Positions 1 to 8,021 of a stretch of 64,000 nt of DNA are shown piece after piece. A program made the position numbers and the translations under genes. Each line of letters starts with the position of its first letter. Position 1 is the first letter of the stretch. The notes under the pieces were generated by a model. That model saw only the letters and a list, made by a program, of their open reading frames with translations. It did not search any database and had not been told where the DNA came from. Origin of the DNA: Homoserinimonas sp. (lineage in GTDB: Bacteria > Actinomycetota > Actinomycetes > Actinomycetales > Microbacteriaceae); NCBI GenBank assembly GCA_023957835.1, contig JAMLGP010000001.1, positions 1,977,575-2,041,574 on the forward strand. Reading direction: 5' to 3'.

Positions 1-1491
1 CCGCTCACCAATGTGCACGGTATCGACATCGAAGGGATCGCCGTATTGATCGCGAGGGTGACTCTCTGGATGGGGCACCGTCAAATGATCGATCGCTATG
101 GAGAAGCCGAGCCAGTGCTGCCGCTGGTCGATCTGACTGGAATCCGAAGAGCGGATGCCTTGCACGCTGAATGGCCAGAGGTCGACGCAATCATCGGGAA
201 TCCGCCATTCCTCGGTTCGCAACTGCTGAGAGCGAGTCTTGGTGGTTCGTACGTCGAATGGCTCGGTTCCCATTTCGGCGTCGGCATTCGCGATCTGTGT
301 GTTTATTGGTTTCGCAAGACTCAGGATGTCCTCAAGCCGGGTCAAAGGGCGGGACTGGTTGGCACCAATTCGATTATGCAAAACCGGGGGCGTGAAGCAT
401 CTCTGGATTACATAATTGCCAACGGCGGGATAATCACGAATGCCGTTTCCACTCAAAAGTGGCCGGGCGAGGCCAAAGTGCACGTCAGCATTGTCAATTG
501 GATCAAGCAGCCAAAGGATGTTCCGACCGAGTTCGACCTCGACGGCAAGGACGTTTCCGGGATCACCTCGTCGCTGACTGCAGATTCAGGGGACTCATGG
601 CGACTGTTGGCTCTCGCGGCCAATGAGGGTCGCGCGTTTATAGGCGCGAGTCTTCACGGTGGAGGATTCCGACTTGAAGTTGAGGAGGTCAGATCTCTCG
701 AACTCGAACAAAGTCCGGTAGTGCGGCCATTTCTTGACGGTCGAGATATCACTCAGTCGCAAGATCAGCAGCCAAGCCGATTTGTCATTGACTTCGATGA
801 CTTAACCCTTGAACAAGCAATGGTGCATAAGGTTGAACTCAATCGCGTCAGGTCGCTTGTTAAACCGGAAAGGGATAGAAACCACAGAGAACTGTACCGC
901 TTGCGGTGGTGGCTGCACGGTGAGATTCGACCCGGACTGCGCAGGGCAGTTAGAGGATTAGCTCGCGTGGCAGTCGCGGCCCGAACCGGAAAGAGATTGT
1001 TCGTGACTTGGCAAGACCCACGAACCATGGCTAGCGATGCGAATGTGGTATTCGCATTCGACGACGACTATTCAATGGGAATCTTGCTCTCGCGAGCGCA
1101 CGATGCCTGGGCGTGGGCGCAGTCATCCACTCTGGAAACGCGCCTTCGATACACGCCGTCGACCGTTTTCGAAACTTTCCCCTGGCCGGCCCCAATCACT
1201 CAGGCGCATCGCGAAGAAATTGCCGCGGCATCCGCGGACCTTTATTCACGTCGCAGTGCCTTGTGCATTGAGCACGAAATCGGGCTGACCAGGTTGTACA
1301 ACCTGATGGATGACGGCGCTTTTACCGACCTGGCGACACTGCACCGCAGGCTGGATGAGTCAGTTGCCGCAGCATACGGGTGGCCAAAGTCCGTAGCACA
1401 GGATGCTCCCGAACTTGTGCGAAGGCTAACCGAGTTGAATCGCCAGATCAGCCAAGGCGACCACACCTACAATCCCTTTCGCGCCCTCTGA
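1..1491 (+). CDS. MmeI-like class I DNA methyltransferase, C-terminal part (5' end cut by window)
   Basis: The frame is open from base 1, so the gene starts outside the window; the GTG at 13 is internal. The visible part begins with a HGIDIEG...ARVTLWMG segment, typical of the SAM-binding region of MmeI-type methyltransferases. The NPPF motif (bases about 199-210) is the catalytic motif of N6-adenine methyltransferases. A target-recognition-like region follows (about 650-1190, ending VFETFPWP), then a C-terminal domain with the LHRRLDESVAAAYGWP signature. It would methylate adenine in a specific DNA site. Whether a nuclease domain is fused at the N-terminus cannot be seen. Base composition is visibly less GC-rich than the neighbours, as is common for transferred restriction-modification genes. 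Family assignment is from motif order; specificity is unknown. Confidence 0.85.
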   Translation, partial: PLTNVHGIDIEGIAVLIARVTLWMGHRQMIDRYGEAEPVLPLVDLTGIRRADALHAEWPEVDAIIGNPPFLGSQLLRASLGGSYVEWLGSHFGVGIRDLCVYWFRKTQDVLKPGQRAGLVGTNSIMQNRGREASLDYIIANGGIITNAVSTQKWPGEAKVHVSIVNWIKQPKDVPTEFDLDGKDVSGITSSLTADSGDSWRLLALAANEGRAFIGASLHGGGFRLEVEEVRSLELEQSPVVRPFLDGRDITQSQDQQPSRFVIDFDDLTLEQAMVHKVELNRVRSLVKPERDRNHRELYRLRWWLHGEIRPGLRRAVRGLARVAVAARTGKRLFVTWQDPRTMASDANVVFAFDDDYSMGILLSRAHDAWAWAQSSTLETRLRYTPSTVFETFPWPAPITQAHREEIAAASADLYSRRSALCIEHEIGLTRLYNLMDDGAFTDLATLHRRLDESVAAAYGWPKSVAQDAPELVRRLTELNRQISQGDHTYNPFRAL

Positions 1492-1503
1492 ACACTGAAG
1501 GGC

Positions 1504-2352
1504 CTACTTTCCAGCAGTGGGAAATTGAGTCCATTCGGTTATCGGAAGATCGCTTTCTCCCCTAATCGTGATCCTGCGGACTCCGCTTTCGAGCAATTCG
1601 ATCTCAGGCTGAACCGGGTGCACCTCGTGCTCGAGCGCTGCCTTGATCGCCTCGACAGCGCTGCCGCTTTCGACGAGCCTTGCCAGGTTGACCATGGTCG
1701 GAAAGATGATCTGCCGACTGCCGGTTTGCGCCCAGTCGAGCGCAACAGCAGGACTGACCCACTCCGCGGTCGTAGTTTCAACCAGATCGGGAATGGCGCT
1801 TTGGTTCGGATCTGCCATCGCTAGATAGAAGTGGGTATCGAACCGGCGGGGCTCAACGACTGGGGTAATCCAGTGAGCGAAGTGGGTAAGTGAGGCGAGA
1901 CTGAGTGCACTTCCGGATGCCCCAATCGCCGCCCCGAAATCCCCCCGCTCCACCTCGCCCCCGCTTTGCACCGAGCCAGGTCCACGATCGTCGGCTTCCC
2001 GAGCACCGGCCACTCGAGTGCCAGCCCCTCCAGCGCCAATGAGGATCCCGGTCTCTTCCCACACTTCCCGAATTGCGCCGATTCGCACCGCCCTCTGATC
2101 ACTCCCGAAGGAGTCGAAATCGGCCGCGAGCCTTGCCCATGAGTCGTCACCGTCGGAGGCTTCGATCACTCCTCCCGGAAACACGAGAGCAGAAGGGAAG
2201 GCTCCGCGTGCAGAGCGCTGAACCATGAGTACCTCGAAGGGATCATCCTTTAGGAGCAGCACGCTCGCAGAAAGCCGAGGTGCAGCACCTGATCCGGTCA
2301 TTGGCCCTTGCGCACTCACCCTTGAATCGTAAGGCGAATCCTGCGAGGGCAA
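1504..2352 (-). CDS. NUDIX hydrolase, NUDT19-like
   Basis: A 282-residue NUDIX-family pyrophosphohydrolase, which would cleave nucleoside diphosphate-X compounds, possibly CoA or its esters. The N-terminal strand SASVLLLKDDPFEVLMVQRS is followed by the FPGGVIE start of the Nudix box near residue 58 and by REVWEETG near residues 95-102. The spacing between these halves is much longer than in the canonical 23-residue box. That insertion is typical of the NUDT19/RP2-like subgroup, so substrate prediction from the classical box is unsafe. The listed start is a TTG. An ATG at 2301 (MTGSGAAPRL) lies directly before the conserved domain and may be the real start. It ends 12 bases from the methyltransferase stop and is convergent with it. 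Confidence 0.8.
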   Translation of the reverse strand: MPSQDSPYDSRVSAQGPMTGSGAAPRLSASVLLLKDDPFEVLMVQRSARGAFPSALVFPGGVIEASDGDDSWARLAADFDSFGSDQRAVRIGAIREVWEETGILIGAGGAGTRVAGAREADDRGPGSVQSGGEVERGDFGAAIGASGSALSLASLTHFAHWITPVVEPRRFDTHFYLAMADPNQSAIPDLVETTTAEWVSPAVALDWAQTGSRQIIFPTMVNLARLVESGSAVEAIKAALEHEVHPVQPEIELLESGVRRITIRGESDLPITEWTQFPTAGK

Positions 2353-2372
2353 GGCTCACCGGCGGTACCGCG

Positions 2373-3092
2373 TCAGGCGCTCGCGCGGATCAGGCGACGT
2401 TTCACAGCAATCTCGCCGAGCCGTCCCAGCTCCGTCTCCAGCGCATCCGCCGCAGCCTCGATCTCACTGTCAGATACCGGATCGAGAACATCGAGGATGA
2501 ACAGCGCCGTGCGCGTTGAATCGCTGAGGGCAGTGCGCCGGCACTGTCGCCAGTTCCAGCGGCGGCAGGTCACTCCGGTGTCATCGCGCCAGACGACTTC
2601 ACCCGGCTCTGGGTGCTCGATCGCGGCAGCACCGTCGGCGACGGTATCGAAGTCCTCATCGCCGGTGGCGCGAACGAGCCGCGCCGGGCCGTCGTAGTTC
2701 GCGAAGTCCTCTCCGCCGAAGGGGATCTGATGCAGAACGGAAATCGCATTGTAGATATCGGTGAGAGCATTCACTCGCGGCAGTTCCTGCTCGGCGCGAC
2801 GGGTCAGCGCTTCGAGGCTATTGCGGGTGCGCTGGGGCCTCGCACCGAATGCGCGGAAGGTTTCCCGCCAGGCGGCGACATGGGGCAGTTCTGCTACGGG
2901 AGTGGAAGCCAGAAGGGTTCTTGCGTGTTCTTCTGCAGCTCGCAGCAGTTGCTCGGTCTCGCTCGTGGCAAGCGAGGGGGAGAGGCCGTCAACCACGATA
3001 AGCATCGCCCGATAGTCGGGGCGCAGCTCGAAAACCGCGGGTTCGATCGAGCACGCCGCAAGAAACTCTTCCGGGCTTAGGGTGTTGGTCAT
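2373..3092 (-). CDS. B3/B4 tRNA-binding domain protein
   Basis: A 239-residue protein resembling the free-standing B3/B4 domain found in the phenylalanyl-tRNA synthetase beta subunit. The diagnostic core is FGARPQRTRNSLEALTRR (about residues 73-90), followed by LPRVNALTDIYNAIS and a W-rich RRWNWRQCRRTALSD stretch. Stand-alone members are thought to bind or proofread misacylated tRNA or to act on amino-acid adducts; the precise role is not established. ATG start at 3092, with AGGAAA-type purines upstream as ribosome-binding site. It is encoded upstream of, and in the same direction as, the NUDIX gene (20-base gap), so the two are probably one transcription unit. Confidence 0.75.
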   Translation of the reverse strand: MTNTLSPEEFLAACSIEPAVFELRPDYRAMLIVVDGLSPSLATSETEQLLRAAEEHARTLLASTPVAELPHVAAWRETFRAFGARPQRTRNSLEALTRRAEQELPRVNALTDIYNAISVLHQIPFGGEDFANYDGPARLVRATGDEDFDTVADGAAAIEHPEPGEVVWRDDTGVTCRRWNWRQCRRTALSDSTRTALFILDVLDPVSDSEIEAAADALETELGRLGEIAVKRRLIRASA

Positions 3093-3151
3093 TAGCGGTT
3101 TCCTTTCCAGCGGCCAGCGCCCCTCGCTATCCGATGGCGGCGGGTTCAGGC

Positions 3152-3157
3152 TAGTCT
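3152..3157 (+). promoter_or_regulatory. -10 element of a leaderless promoter
   Basis: TAGTCT followed by exactly six bases and then the ATG at 3164 of the class V aminotransferase gene. Transcription would begin at the start codon. No Shine-Dalgarno sequence is present. Confidence 0.55.
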
Positions 3158-3163
3158 CTCAGC

Positions 3164-4900
3164 ATGCAGCAGGTTGCAGATTGCGTCATTCCTGAGCGGT
3201 CAAGAACGTTAACGGACTTGCCTATCGTCGCCCGAATTCGGGAGTGCGTAATCGGCGATGACCGGCTCATGGACGGCCCTTACGGCAAGAAGCCAATCAC
3301 CTACGCCGACTACACGGCGAGCGGGCGATCGCTGAGCTTCATCGAAGACTTCATCCGCGACGAGGTGCTGCCGAGGTACGCGAATACTCACACCGAGTCG
3401 AGCGGAACCGGGCTGCAGACTACGAGGCTTCGCGAGGATGCCAGGGGCACCATCCGCAGGGCAGTCAACGGCGACGAAGACACAATGGTGATCTTCACCG
3501 GCAGCGGATCGACCGGGGCCATCGACAAGCTGGTCGGAATTCTGGGACTGAGGATCTCGCACGAACTCGACAAGAACTACGATCTCGATTCGCGAATCCC
3601 GAAAGAGCAGCGCCCCGTCGTGTTCATCGGCCCCTACGAGCATCACAGCAATGAACTGCCATGGCGCGAGTCGATAGCGGATGTCGTAACGATTCACGAA
3701 GACGCCGACGGCCACATCGACCAGGCCCAGCTCGAAGCGGAACTCAAACTATATGCCGACCGCCCGCTCAAGATCGGCTCGTTCAGCGCGGCGAGCAATG
3801 TCACCGGAATCATCAGCGACACCCACGCGATCACCCGATTGCTGCACGAGAACGGTGCCCTGGCCTTCTGGGACTTCGCGGCCTCCGCGCCTTACGTCGA
3901 CATTGAGTTCAACCGCCGAGGCGGCGAGCCGATTGAGCGCAAGGACGCGATTTTCATTTCGCCGCACAAGTTCATTGGCGGCCCAGGTACCCCTGGCGTG
4001 CTCGTGGTCGATCGCAAGTTGCTTCGAAACGCGGTGCCGTACGTCGTAGGCGGCGGCACGGTCAGTTACGTCAACGCCGACAAACACCGCTACCTGAGCA
4101 ACCCGGAACACCGCGAAGAAGCCGGAACCCCTGCGATCATCGAGTCGATCCGGGCCGGGCTCGTTTTCCAATTGAAGGAAGCTGTCGGGGTTGAGACGAT
4201 TCACGAACTCGAGAAGGATTTTCTCAGGCGCGCCATCGGGGCCTGGAGTGCGCATCCGTCGATTGAAGTGCTCGGCAATCCAGAAGCCGAGCGGCTCTCG
4301 ATCGTCTCCTTTGTAGTCAAGCGCCCGGACGGCAGGTACCTTCACCACAATGCGGTCGTTGCAATGCTCAATGATGTTTTCGGCATCCAGAGCCGCGGCG
4401 GCTGTTCCTGCGCCGGGCCCTACGGACACCGACTGCTCGGGATCGACGCCCAGCGCTCGCTTGAACTGGATGCCGAAATCCAAAAGGGCTGCGAGGGCAT
4501 TAAGCCGGGCTGGGTTCGGGTGAACTTCAACTACTTCCTGAGCGAAGAGGTCTTCCGCTACATCGTCGAGGCGGTGACCCTGATTGCCGACCACGGTCAC
4601 AAGCTCCTGCCCGACTATCGCTTCGATCCGGATTCCGGGCTGTGGCGGCATCGCGACGGCCCGACCGAGCCGCCGCTGCGATTCTCGGGGCTGAATTACG
4701 GCGAGGACGGCAGACTCAATTTCGAACGGCACGAAGACCGGTCAACTCCAGGAATCTATGCCGAAGCACTCAGGGCGGCGAAGGAACTGTTCGCCGGAAT
4801 TCCGGATGTCGACCCTGGCTCGGATAGCGTCGCCGGCATTCTCGGCGAAGATTTCGAACAGCTTCGCTGGTTTGAGCTACCGGCCGACTGCCTGGTTTGA
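3164..4900 (+). CDS. Aminotransferase class V / cysteine desulfurase-like PLP enzyme
   Basis: A 578-residue fold-type I PLP protein of the class V aminotransferase family. A TGSGSTGAIDKL phosphate-binding segment (about 112-123) is followed by the WDFAASAPY strand with the PLP-contacting Asp, and by ISPHKF, in which Lys269 would form the Schiff base. A Cys-rich loop RGGCSCAGPYGH (Cys414 and Cys416) lies where cysteine desulfurases carry their active cysteine. The protein is about 150 residues longer than NifS/SufS enzymes, with an added C-terminal region. Function could be desulfuration, selenocysteine lyase activity or another PLP reaction on sulfur amino acids; no Fe-S cluster genes are adjacent. 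The ATG at 3164 is supported by a leaderless promoter; the downstream kinase gene starts 67 bases after the stop. Confidence 0.75.
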   Translation: MQQVADCVIPERSRTLTDLPIVARIRECVIGDDRLMDGPYGKKPITYADYTASGRSLSFIEDFIRDEVLPRYANTHTESSGTGLQTTRLREDARGTIRRAVNGDEDTMVIFTGSGSTGAIDKLVGILGLRISHELDKNYDLDSRIPKEQRPVVFIGPYEHHSNELPWRESIADVVTIHEDADGHIDQAQLEAELKLYADRPLKIGSFSAASNVTGIISDTHAITRLLHENGALAFWDFAASAPYVDIEFNRRGGEPIERKDAIFISPHKFIGGPGTPGVLVVDRKLLRNAVPYVVGGGTVSYVNADKHRYLSNPEHREEAGTPAIIESIRAGLVFQLKEAVGVETIHELEKDFLRRAIGAWSAHPSIEVLGNPEAERLSIVSFVVKRPDGRYLHHNAVVAMLNDVFGIQSRGGCSCAGPYGHRLLGIDAQRSLELDAEIQKGCEGIKPGWVRVNFNYFLSEEVFRYIVEAVTLIADHGHKLLPDYRFDPDSGLWRHRDGPTEPPLRFSGLNYGEDGRLNFERHEDRSTPGIYAEALRAAKELFAGIPDVDPGSDSVAGILGEDFEQLRWFELPADCLV

Positions 4901-4967
4901 GTGCAGGACTGCGACCGGCCCGCAATCCCGGTCCGAACTCCGCACCCGAGAATAGGATCGAATTCAA

Positions 4968-5882
4968 ATGAAAGAGTCCTTCGACGAGCAGGCGAATCGA
5001 ATCGTCGTCTTCGGCGATGTGATCAATGACATCGTCGTGGTCCCGGTCGGCCCGATTCGAGCGAACACCGACACTCCGAGTTCGATCACCCAGCGGCCAG
5101 GGGGATCCGCTTCCAATGTCGCTTCCTGGCTCGGAGTTCTTGGCGCTCCGGTCGACTTCGTCGGCAGGGTAGGTTCTGGCGATCAGAAGGTTCAGCAGTC
5201 GCTCTTTGCCGAAGTCGGGGTCGAGGCGCACCTATCCGCCGATCCGGTTCTACCAACCGGATCAATCGTGGTTCTGGTCAATGGCGATGACCGCTCCATG
5301 CTCACCGAGCGTGGAGCGAACAAGCACTTCACCGCGCGCGAGGTGACCGACGAGCTGTTGCTCACGGCCGGCATTGTCCACTTCACCGGCTACTCGATCT
5401 TCCACACCGACAACCACGAGCCGATACTTGAGCTGTATGCACGAACCCGAAGAGCCGGAGCCGTGATCAGCCTGGACCCCGCGTCTGCGGGCGGGGTCGA
5501 GGACTTCGGAGTCGAGAGGTTTCTCGAACTGACTTCCGGGGTCGACATGTTTTTTCCGAACCTCGATGAGGGGCGTGTACTCACCGGACTGGGTGAGCCG
5601 CTTGAGATCGCTGCCGCACTCGGCAAAACTTTCCCGCTGACCGTGCTGACGATCGGACGGGACGGGATAGTTGTAGTTAAAGACGGTTCAGAGCCGAGGC
5701 GCTTCGAGGCAATCGAAACGGATGCCGTGGACCCGACTGGCGCAGGAGATGCTTTCGTCGCGGGATTCCTTGCCTCCTGGCGAGACCAGCCGAACATCGA
5801 AGCCTCTGTGGCTCTCGGTCAGGAAGTTGCCGCGAGGGTCGTCGCGCAGGTAGGCGCGCGGCCGCACAGCGCCAGTCGCTGA
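4968..5882 (+). CDS. PfkB-family carbohydrate kinase
   Basis: A 304-residue ribokinase/PfkB-family sugar kinase, which transfers phosphate from ATP to a sugar or nucleoside hydroxyl. The N-terminal signature region holds GGSASNVASWLGVLGA (about 45-60), and the C-terminal PfkB signature DPTGAGDAFVAGF (about 255-267) contains the catalytic base Asp261 and the anion hole Gly residues. Start is the ATG at 4968. A TAGGAT hexamer nine bases before it suggests a nearly leaderless transcript of its own. The substrate cannot be deduced: the neighbours (a PLP enzyme and a convergent PrmC-like gene) give no sugar pathway. Pseudouridine kinase and ribokinase are both possible. Confidence 0.8.
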   Translation: MKESFDEQANRIVVFGDVINDIVVVPVGPIRANTDTPSSITQRPGGSASNVASWLGVLGAPVDFVGRVGSGDQKVQQSLFAEVGVEAHLSADPVLPTGSIVVLVNGDDRSMLTERGANKHFTAREVTDELLLTAGIVHFTGYSIFHTDNHEPILELYARTRRAGAVISLDPASAGGVEDFGVERFLELTSGVDMFFPNLDEGRVLTGLGEPLEIAAALGKTFPLTVLTIGRDGIVVVKDGSEPRRFEAIETDAVDPTGAGDAFVAGFLASWRDQPNIEASVALGQEVAARVVAQVGARPHSASR

Positions 5883-5954
5883 GCCGACTGCCGGGCGAGC
5901 TTTCGACGCCAACCGCTGCGGCGGAGCGGAACTGGCGGCTCGCCTTAAATGCTC

Positions 5955-5990
5955 TGAGGGCCCGTCGCAGAGGCTGGCGACGAGCCCTCA
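5955..5990. terminator. Stem-loop terminator after the sugar kinase gene
   Basis: Two 14-base arms (5955-5968 and 5977-5990) pair with one mismatch around an eight-base loop. The hairpin is GC-rich and followed by TTCCCTT. It lies between convergent genes and could stop transcription from the kinase side; on the other strand there is no clear T tract. Confidence 0.6.
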
Positions 5991-6153
5991 TTCCCTTGCA
6001 CCAAGAGTGTCCTGCAATCACATTCAACTGGAACTGCCACAGCAAACAATTCCGGCTCTTGAACTATATAACAGTTTGGTAACGCTGTCCAGATGGTGAA
6101 TTTCACAGTCGCCAGCAGCCGCTACTCCGGTTGAGAGCCTGAACCACCCGCGA

Positions 6154-6933
6154 TCAGCCGACACCCCTGTGGCCGACAAGGATTCTGACTGCGGTGCTTT
6201 CGGAGTTGGCGAACTGGATTCTGAAGCCGAGACCGGGCCCTGCCTGAGCAACGGTATCGGCCAGAGCTTCATCGACCGCCGCAAGCAGGCAGCCTTCCGG
6301 TGAAAGCCAGAACGCGGCCTCCGAAAAGAACTCTTCGACGGGGGAATTCGGATTCGGCCGTCTGGGTTCAAGATCTATCGGCGCTGTCCATCCCGGCAGA
6401 GTGACTTCACGATTGAGTTCGAATACGGAGCTGGCGATGAGAATGTCAATCTCGCCTCTTAGATATTCCGGAAGATCGGAAATGGAATCGCCCTGCAGGA
6501 GCTTGCCCCCGAAGCGTGCGAAGTTGCGTGCCGCGCAATTCGCGGCGGCGGGGTCGGACTCAGTCGCGTAAAGTTCGGCAGAAGCGGTAGAGGAGCAAAT
6601 CGCTATCCCGACTGCACCGCTTTCGCAGCCGAGTTCGACGACGGTACTGCCGGCTCGCGTCCGGGCTATTGCTTCTCGCACGAGAGCTCTTTCCTGCAGT
6701 CCGGGAATCTCCACCCCCGGCTCGATTGCAAGCCGCAGTCCGAAGAAATCGAACCAGCCGGTAATTTGCTCGATGGGCTCCCCCAGGCACCGGCGCTGGA
6801 CGAACTCTCGCAACTGGCTTTCGGAGGTCGAGGCAGAAAGCAGGAACCTGACATCCTCTTCGGCGAACGCATTGCCTGCCTCGCGCAAACGATCTACAAG
6901 TTCCGCTTCATCTTCGGCGGGGATGGTGAGCAA
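6154..6933 (-). CDS. PrmC/HemK-like methyltransferase paralogue lacking the NPPY motif
   Basis: A 259-residue protein with the architecture of the N5-glutamine methyltransferase family. A helical N-terminal domain (AEEDVRFLLSA) and the linker GEPIEQITGWFDFFGLRLAIEPGVEIP are followed by a Rossmann domain with SAM motif I (VVELGCESGAVGIAI, about 98-112) and the acidic ATESDPAA strand. The catalytic NPPY (NAPY in actinobacterial paralogues) is expected after DILIA near residue 168 but reads SSVF. Asn, Pro and Tyr are all replaced, so glutamine methylation is unlikely. SAM binding may persist. TTG start at 6933 with a GGAGGG ribosome-binding site upstream. A regulatory or scaffolding role, or a changed substrate, is inference. 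Confidence 0.7.
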   Translation of the reverse strand: MLTIPAEDEAELVDRLREAGNAFAEEDVRFLLSASTSESQLREFVQRRCLGEPIEQITGWFDFFGLRLAIEPGVEIPGLQERALVREAIARTRAGSTVVELGCESGAVGIAICSSTASAELYATESDPAAANCAARNFARFGGKLLQGDSISDLPEYLRGEIDILIASSVFELNREVTLPGWTAPIDLEPRRPNPNSPVEEFFSEAAFWLSPEGCLLAAVDEALADTVAQAGPGLGFRIQFANSESTAVRILVGHRGVG

Positions 6934-7007
6934 TCCGGTTTCCCTCCTGAGGAAACCCTATCCAGTACCTTCGCGCTACTTGTGGAGGACCGGGCTCGAA
7001 ATCGCGA

Positions 7008-7712
7008 TCAAAAATCCGGGCTCGGAGTCGACGCAAACCGCACCGAAACGTCGGCATGGCGATCAAAGCGGTAGCCGATTCCCCGGACCGTGATCACAAT
7101 GTCCTCGTAGCCACCGAGCTTGGAGCGCAGCCTTCGAATATGAACGTCGATCGTTCGCTCGTTAGGAGCCTCCTGTTCGCAGCCGCTCCAGATCGACTCG
7201 ATGAGTTCTTTCCTCGAGATAGTGCGCCCCTCGCGAAGGACCAGGAACTGCAGCAGTTCGAACTCGAGATAGGTCAGAGGCGCCACCGCATCTTCAAGCT
7301 GGACTCGCTTGCGGGAGAGGTCTATCACCACCCCGGGGCTTCGAGGCTCGAACTCGTCGACTTCCTCCTCCTGACGCTGCCTCGCGAGAGCCGCGGGATC
7401 CTGGAGTGCGAGTCTTACGACGTCGACATCCCGGCCACCGGAACCCCTTGGTGCGAAGGCAACTGCGGCATAGGTCTCGGCCTGCGGTGCGATTGTGGAA
7501 GTGAGCTCGCGCAGGGCTTTGACGAGGCTGCCGAGATCGGTGCCCGCCTCGATGGCCTTTGCTTCGTCGAGTCCTACATAAAGGACGAAGCCTCTGGCTT
7601 CAGGGCCATCCGGTATTGCGCGGATTCTGGGTGCGGAAATTGGTTCGGCCGGTCGTGGGGCTGAGATCGGCTGGTGAATGGTGTTCTCCAGCACAAGGTT
7701 TGCAATTGACAT
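7008..7712 (-). CDS. Winged-helix transcriptional regulator (OmpR/PhoB-type C-terminal domain)
   Basis: A 234-residue regulator of a type common in Microbacteriaceae. The N-terminal half (RGFVLYVGLDEAKAIEAG...SGGRDVDVVRLALQDP) is a non-receiver domain without the phospho-acceptor Asp arrangement of response regulators. The C-terminal about 90 residues form the winged-helix DNA-binding domain with LTYLEFELLQFLVLREGRTISRKEL, the recognition helix NERTIDVHIRRLRSKLG, and the wing TVRGIGYRFD. I chose the ATG at 7712 because the domain similarity begins there. The frame continues upstream to 7892, but that part has no recognisable sequence. No cognate kinase is nearby; the target genes are unknown. 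Confidence 0.85.
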   Translation of the reverse strand: MSIANLVLENTIHQPISAPRPAEPISAPRIRAIPDGPEARGFVLYVGLDEAKAIEAGTDLGSLVKALRELTSTIAPQAETYAAVAFAPRGSGGRDVDVVRLALQDPAALARQRQEEEVDEFEPRSPGVVIDLSRKRVQLEDAVAPLTYLEFELLQFLVLREGRTISRKELIESIWSGCEQEAPNERTIDVHIRRLRSKLGGYEDIVITVRGIGYRFDRHADVSVRFASTPSPDF

Positions 7713-8021
7713 TTGTCGAAATCCCGTGGGATGAGGTTGAAGGCTCTCTAATGAGGAGATCCTGCCTTCGGTTACTACTTTGCGTAGCGCGCGAACAGTC
7801 GCGATGAGGACTGACGCACGGGAGCGGACCTCTGGTCGCGCTCGGCGAGAGTTTGGCCGATTAGGCGTGCATTCGACAACAGGCGACGGCACCCACCGGC
7901 ATCATCGTGCCGGTAAACCATCGTGCCGAGAAGGCTGCGAGGGTGCGGGTGTTCGCGGTCATGGAGAAACTATGGGGCAATCCGGCGCAGTTTGTCAAAC
8001 CGAGCCCTGACCCCGGGGCGG
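7713..8021. other. 309-base non-coding interval
   Basis: This stretch separates the regulator start from the tryptophanase stop. It should hold the promoter of the regulator on the minus strand. No convincing -10/-35 pair, terminator hairpin or conserved RNA was recognised. Confidence 0.5.

Noticed and set aside
3749..4732. 327-codon open frame on the minus strand
   Set aside because: Antisense shadow of the class V aminotransferase gene with no motif of its own.
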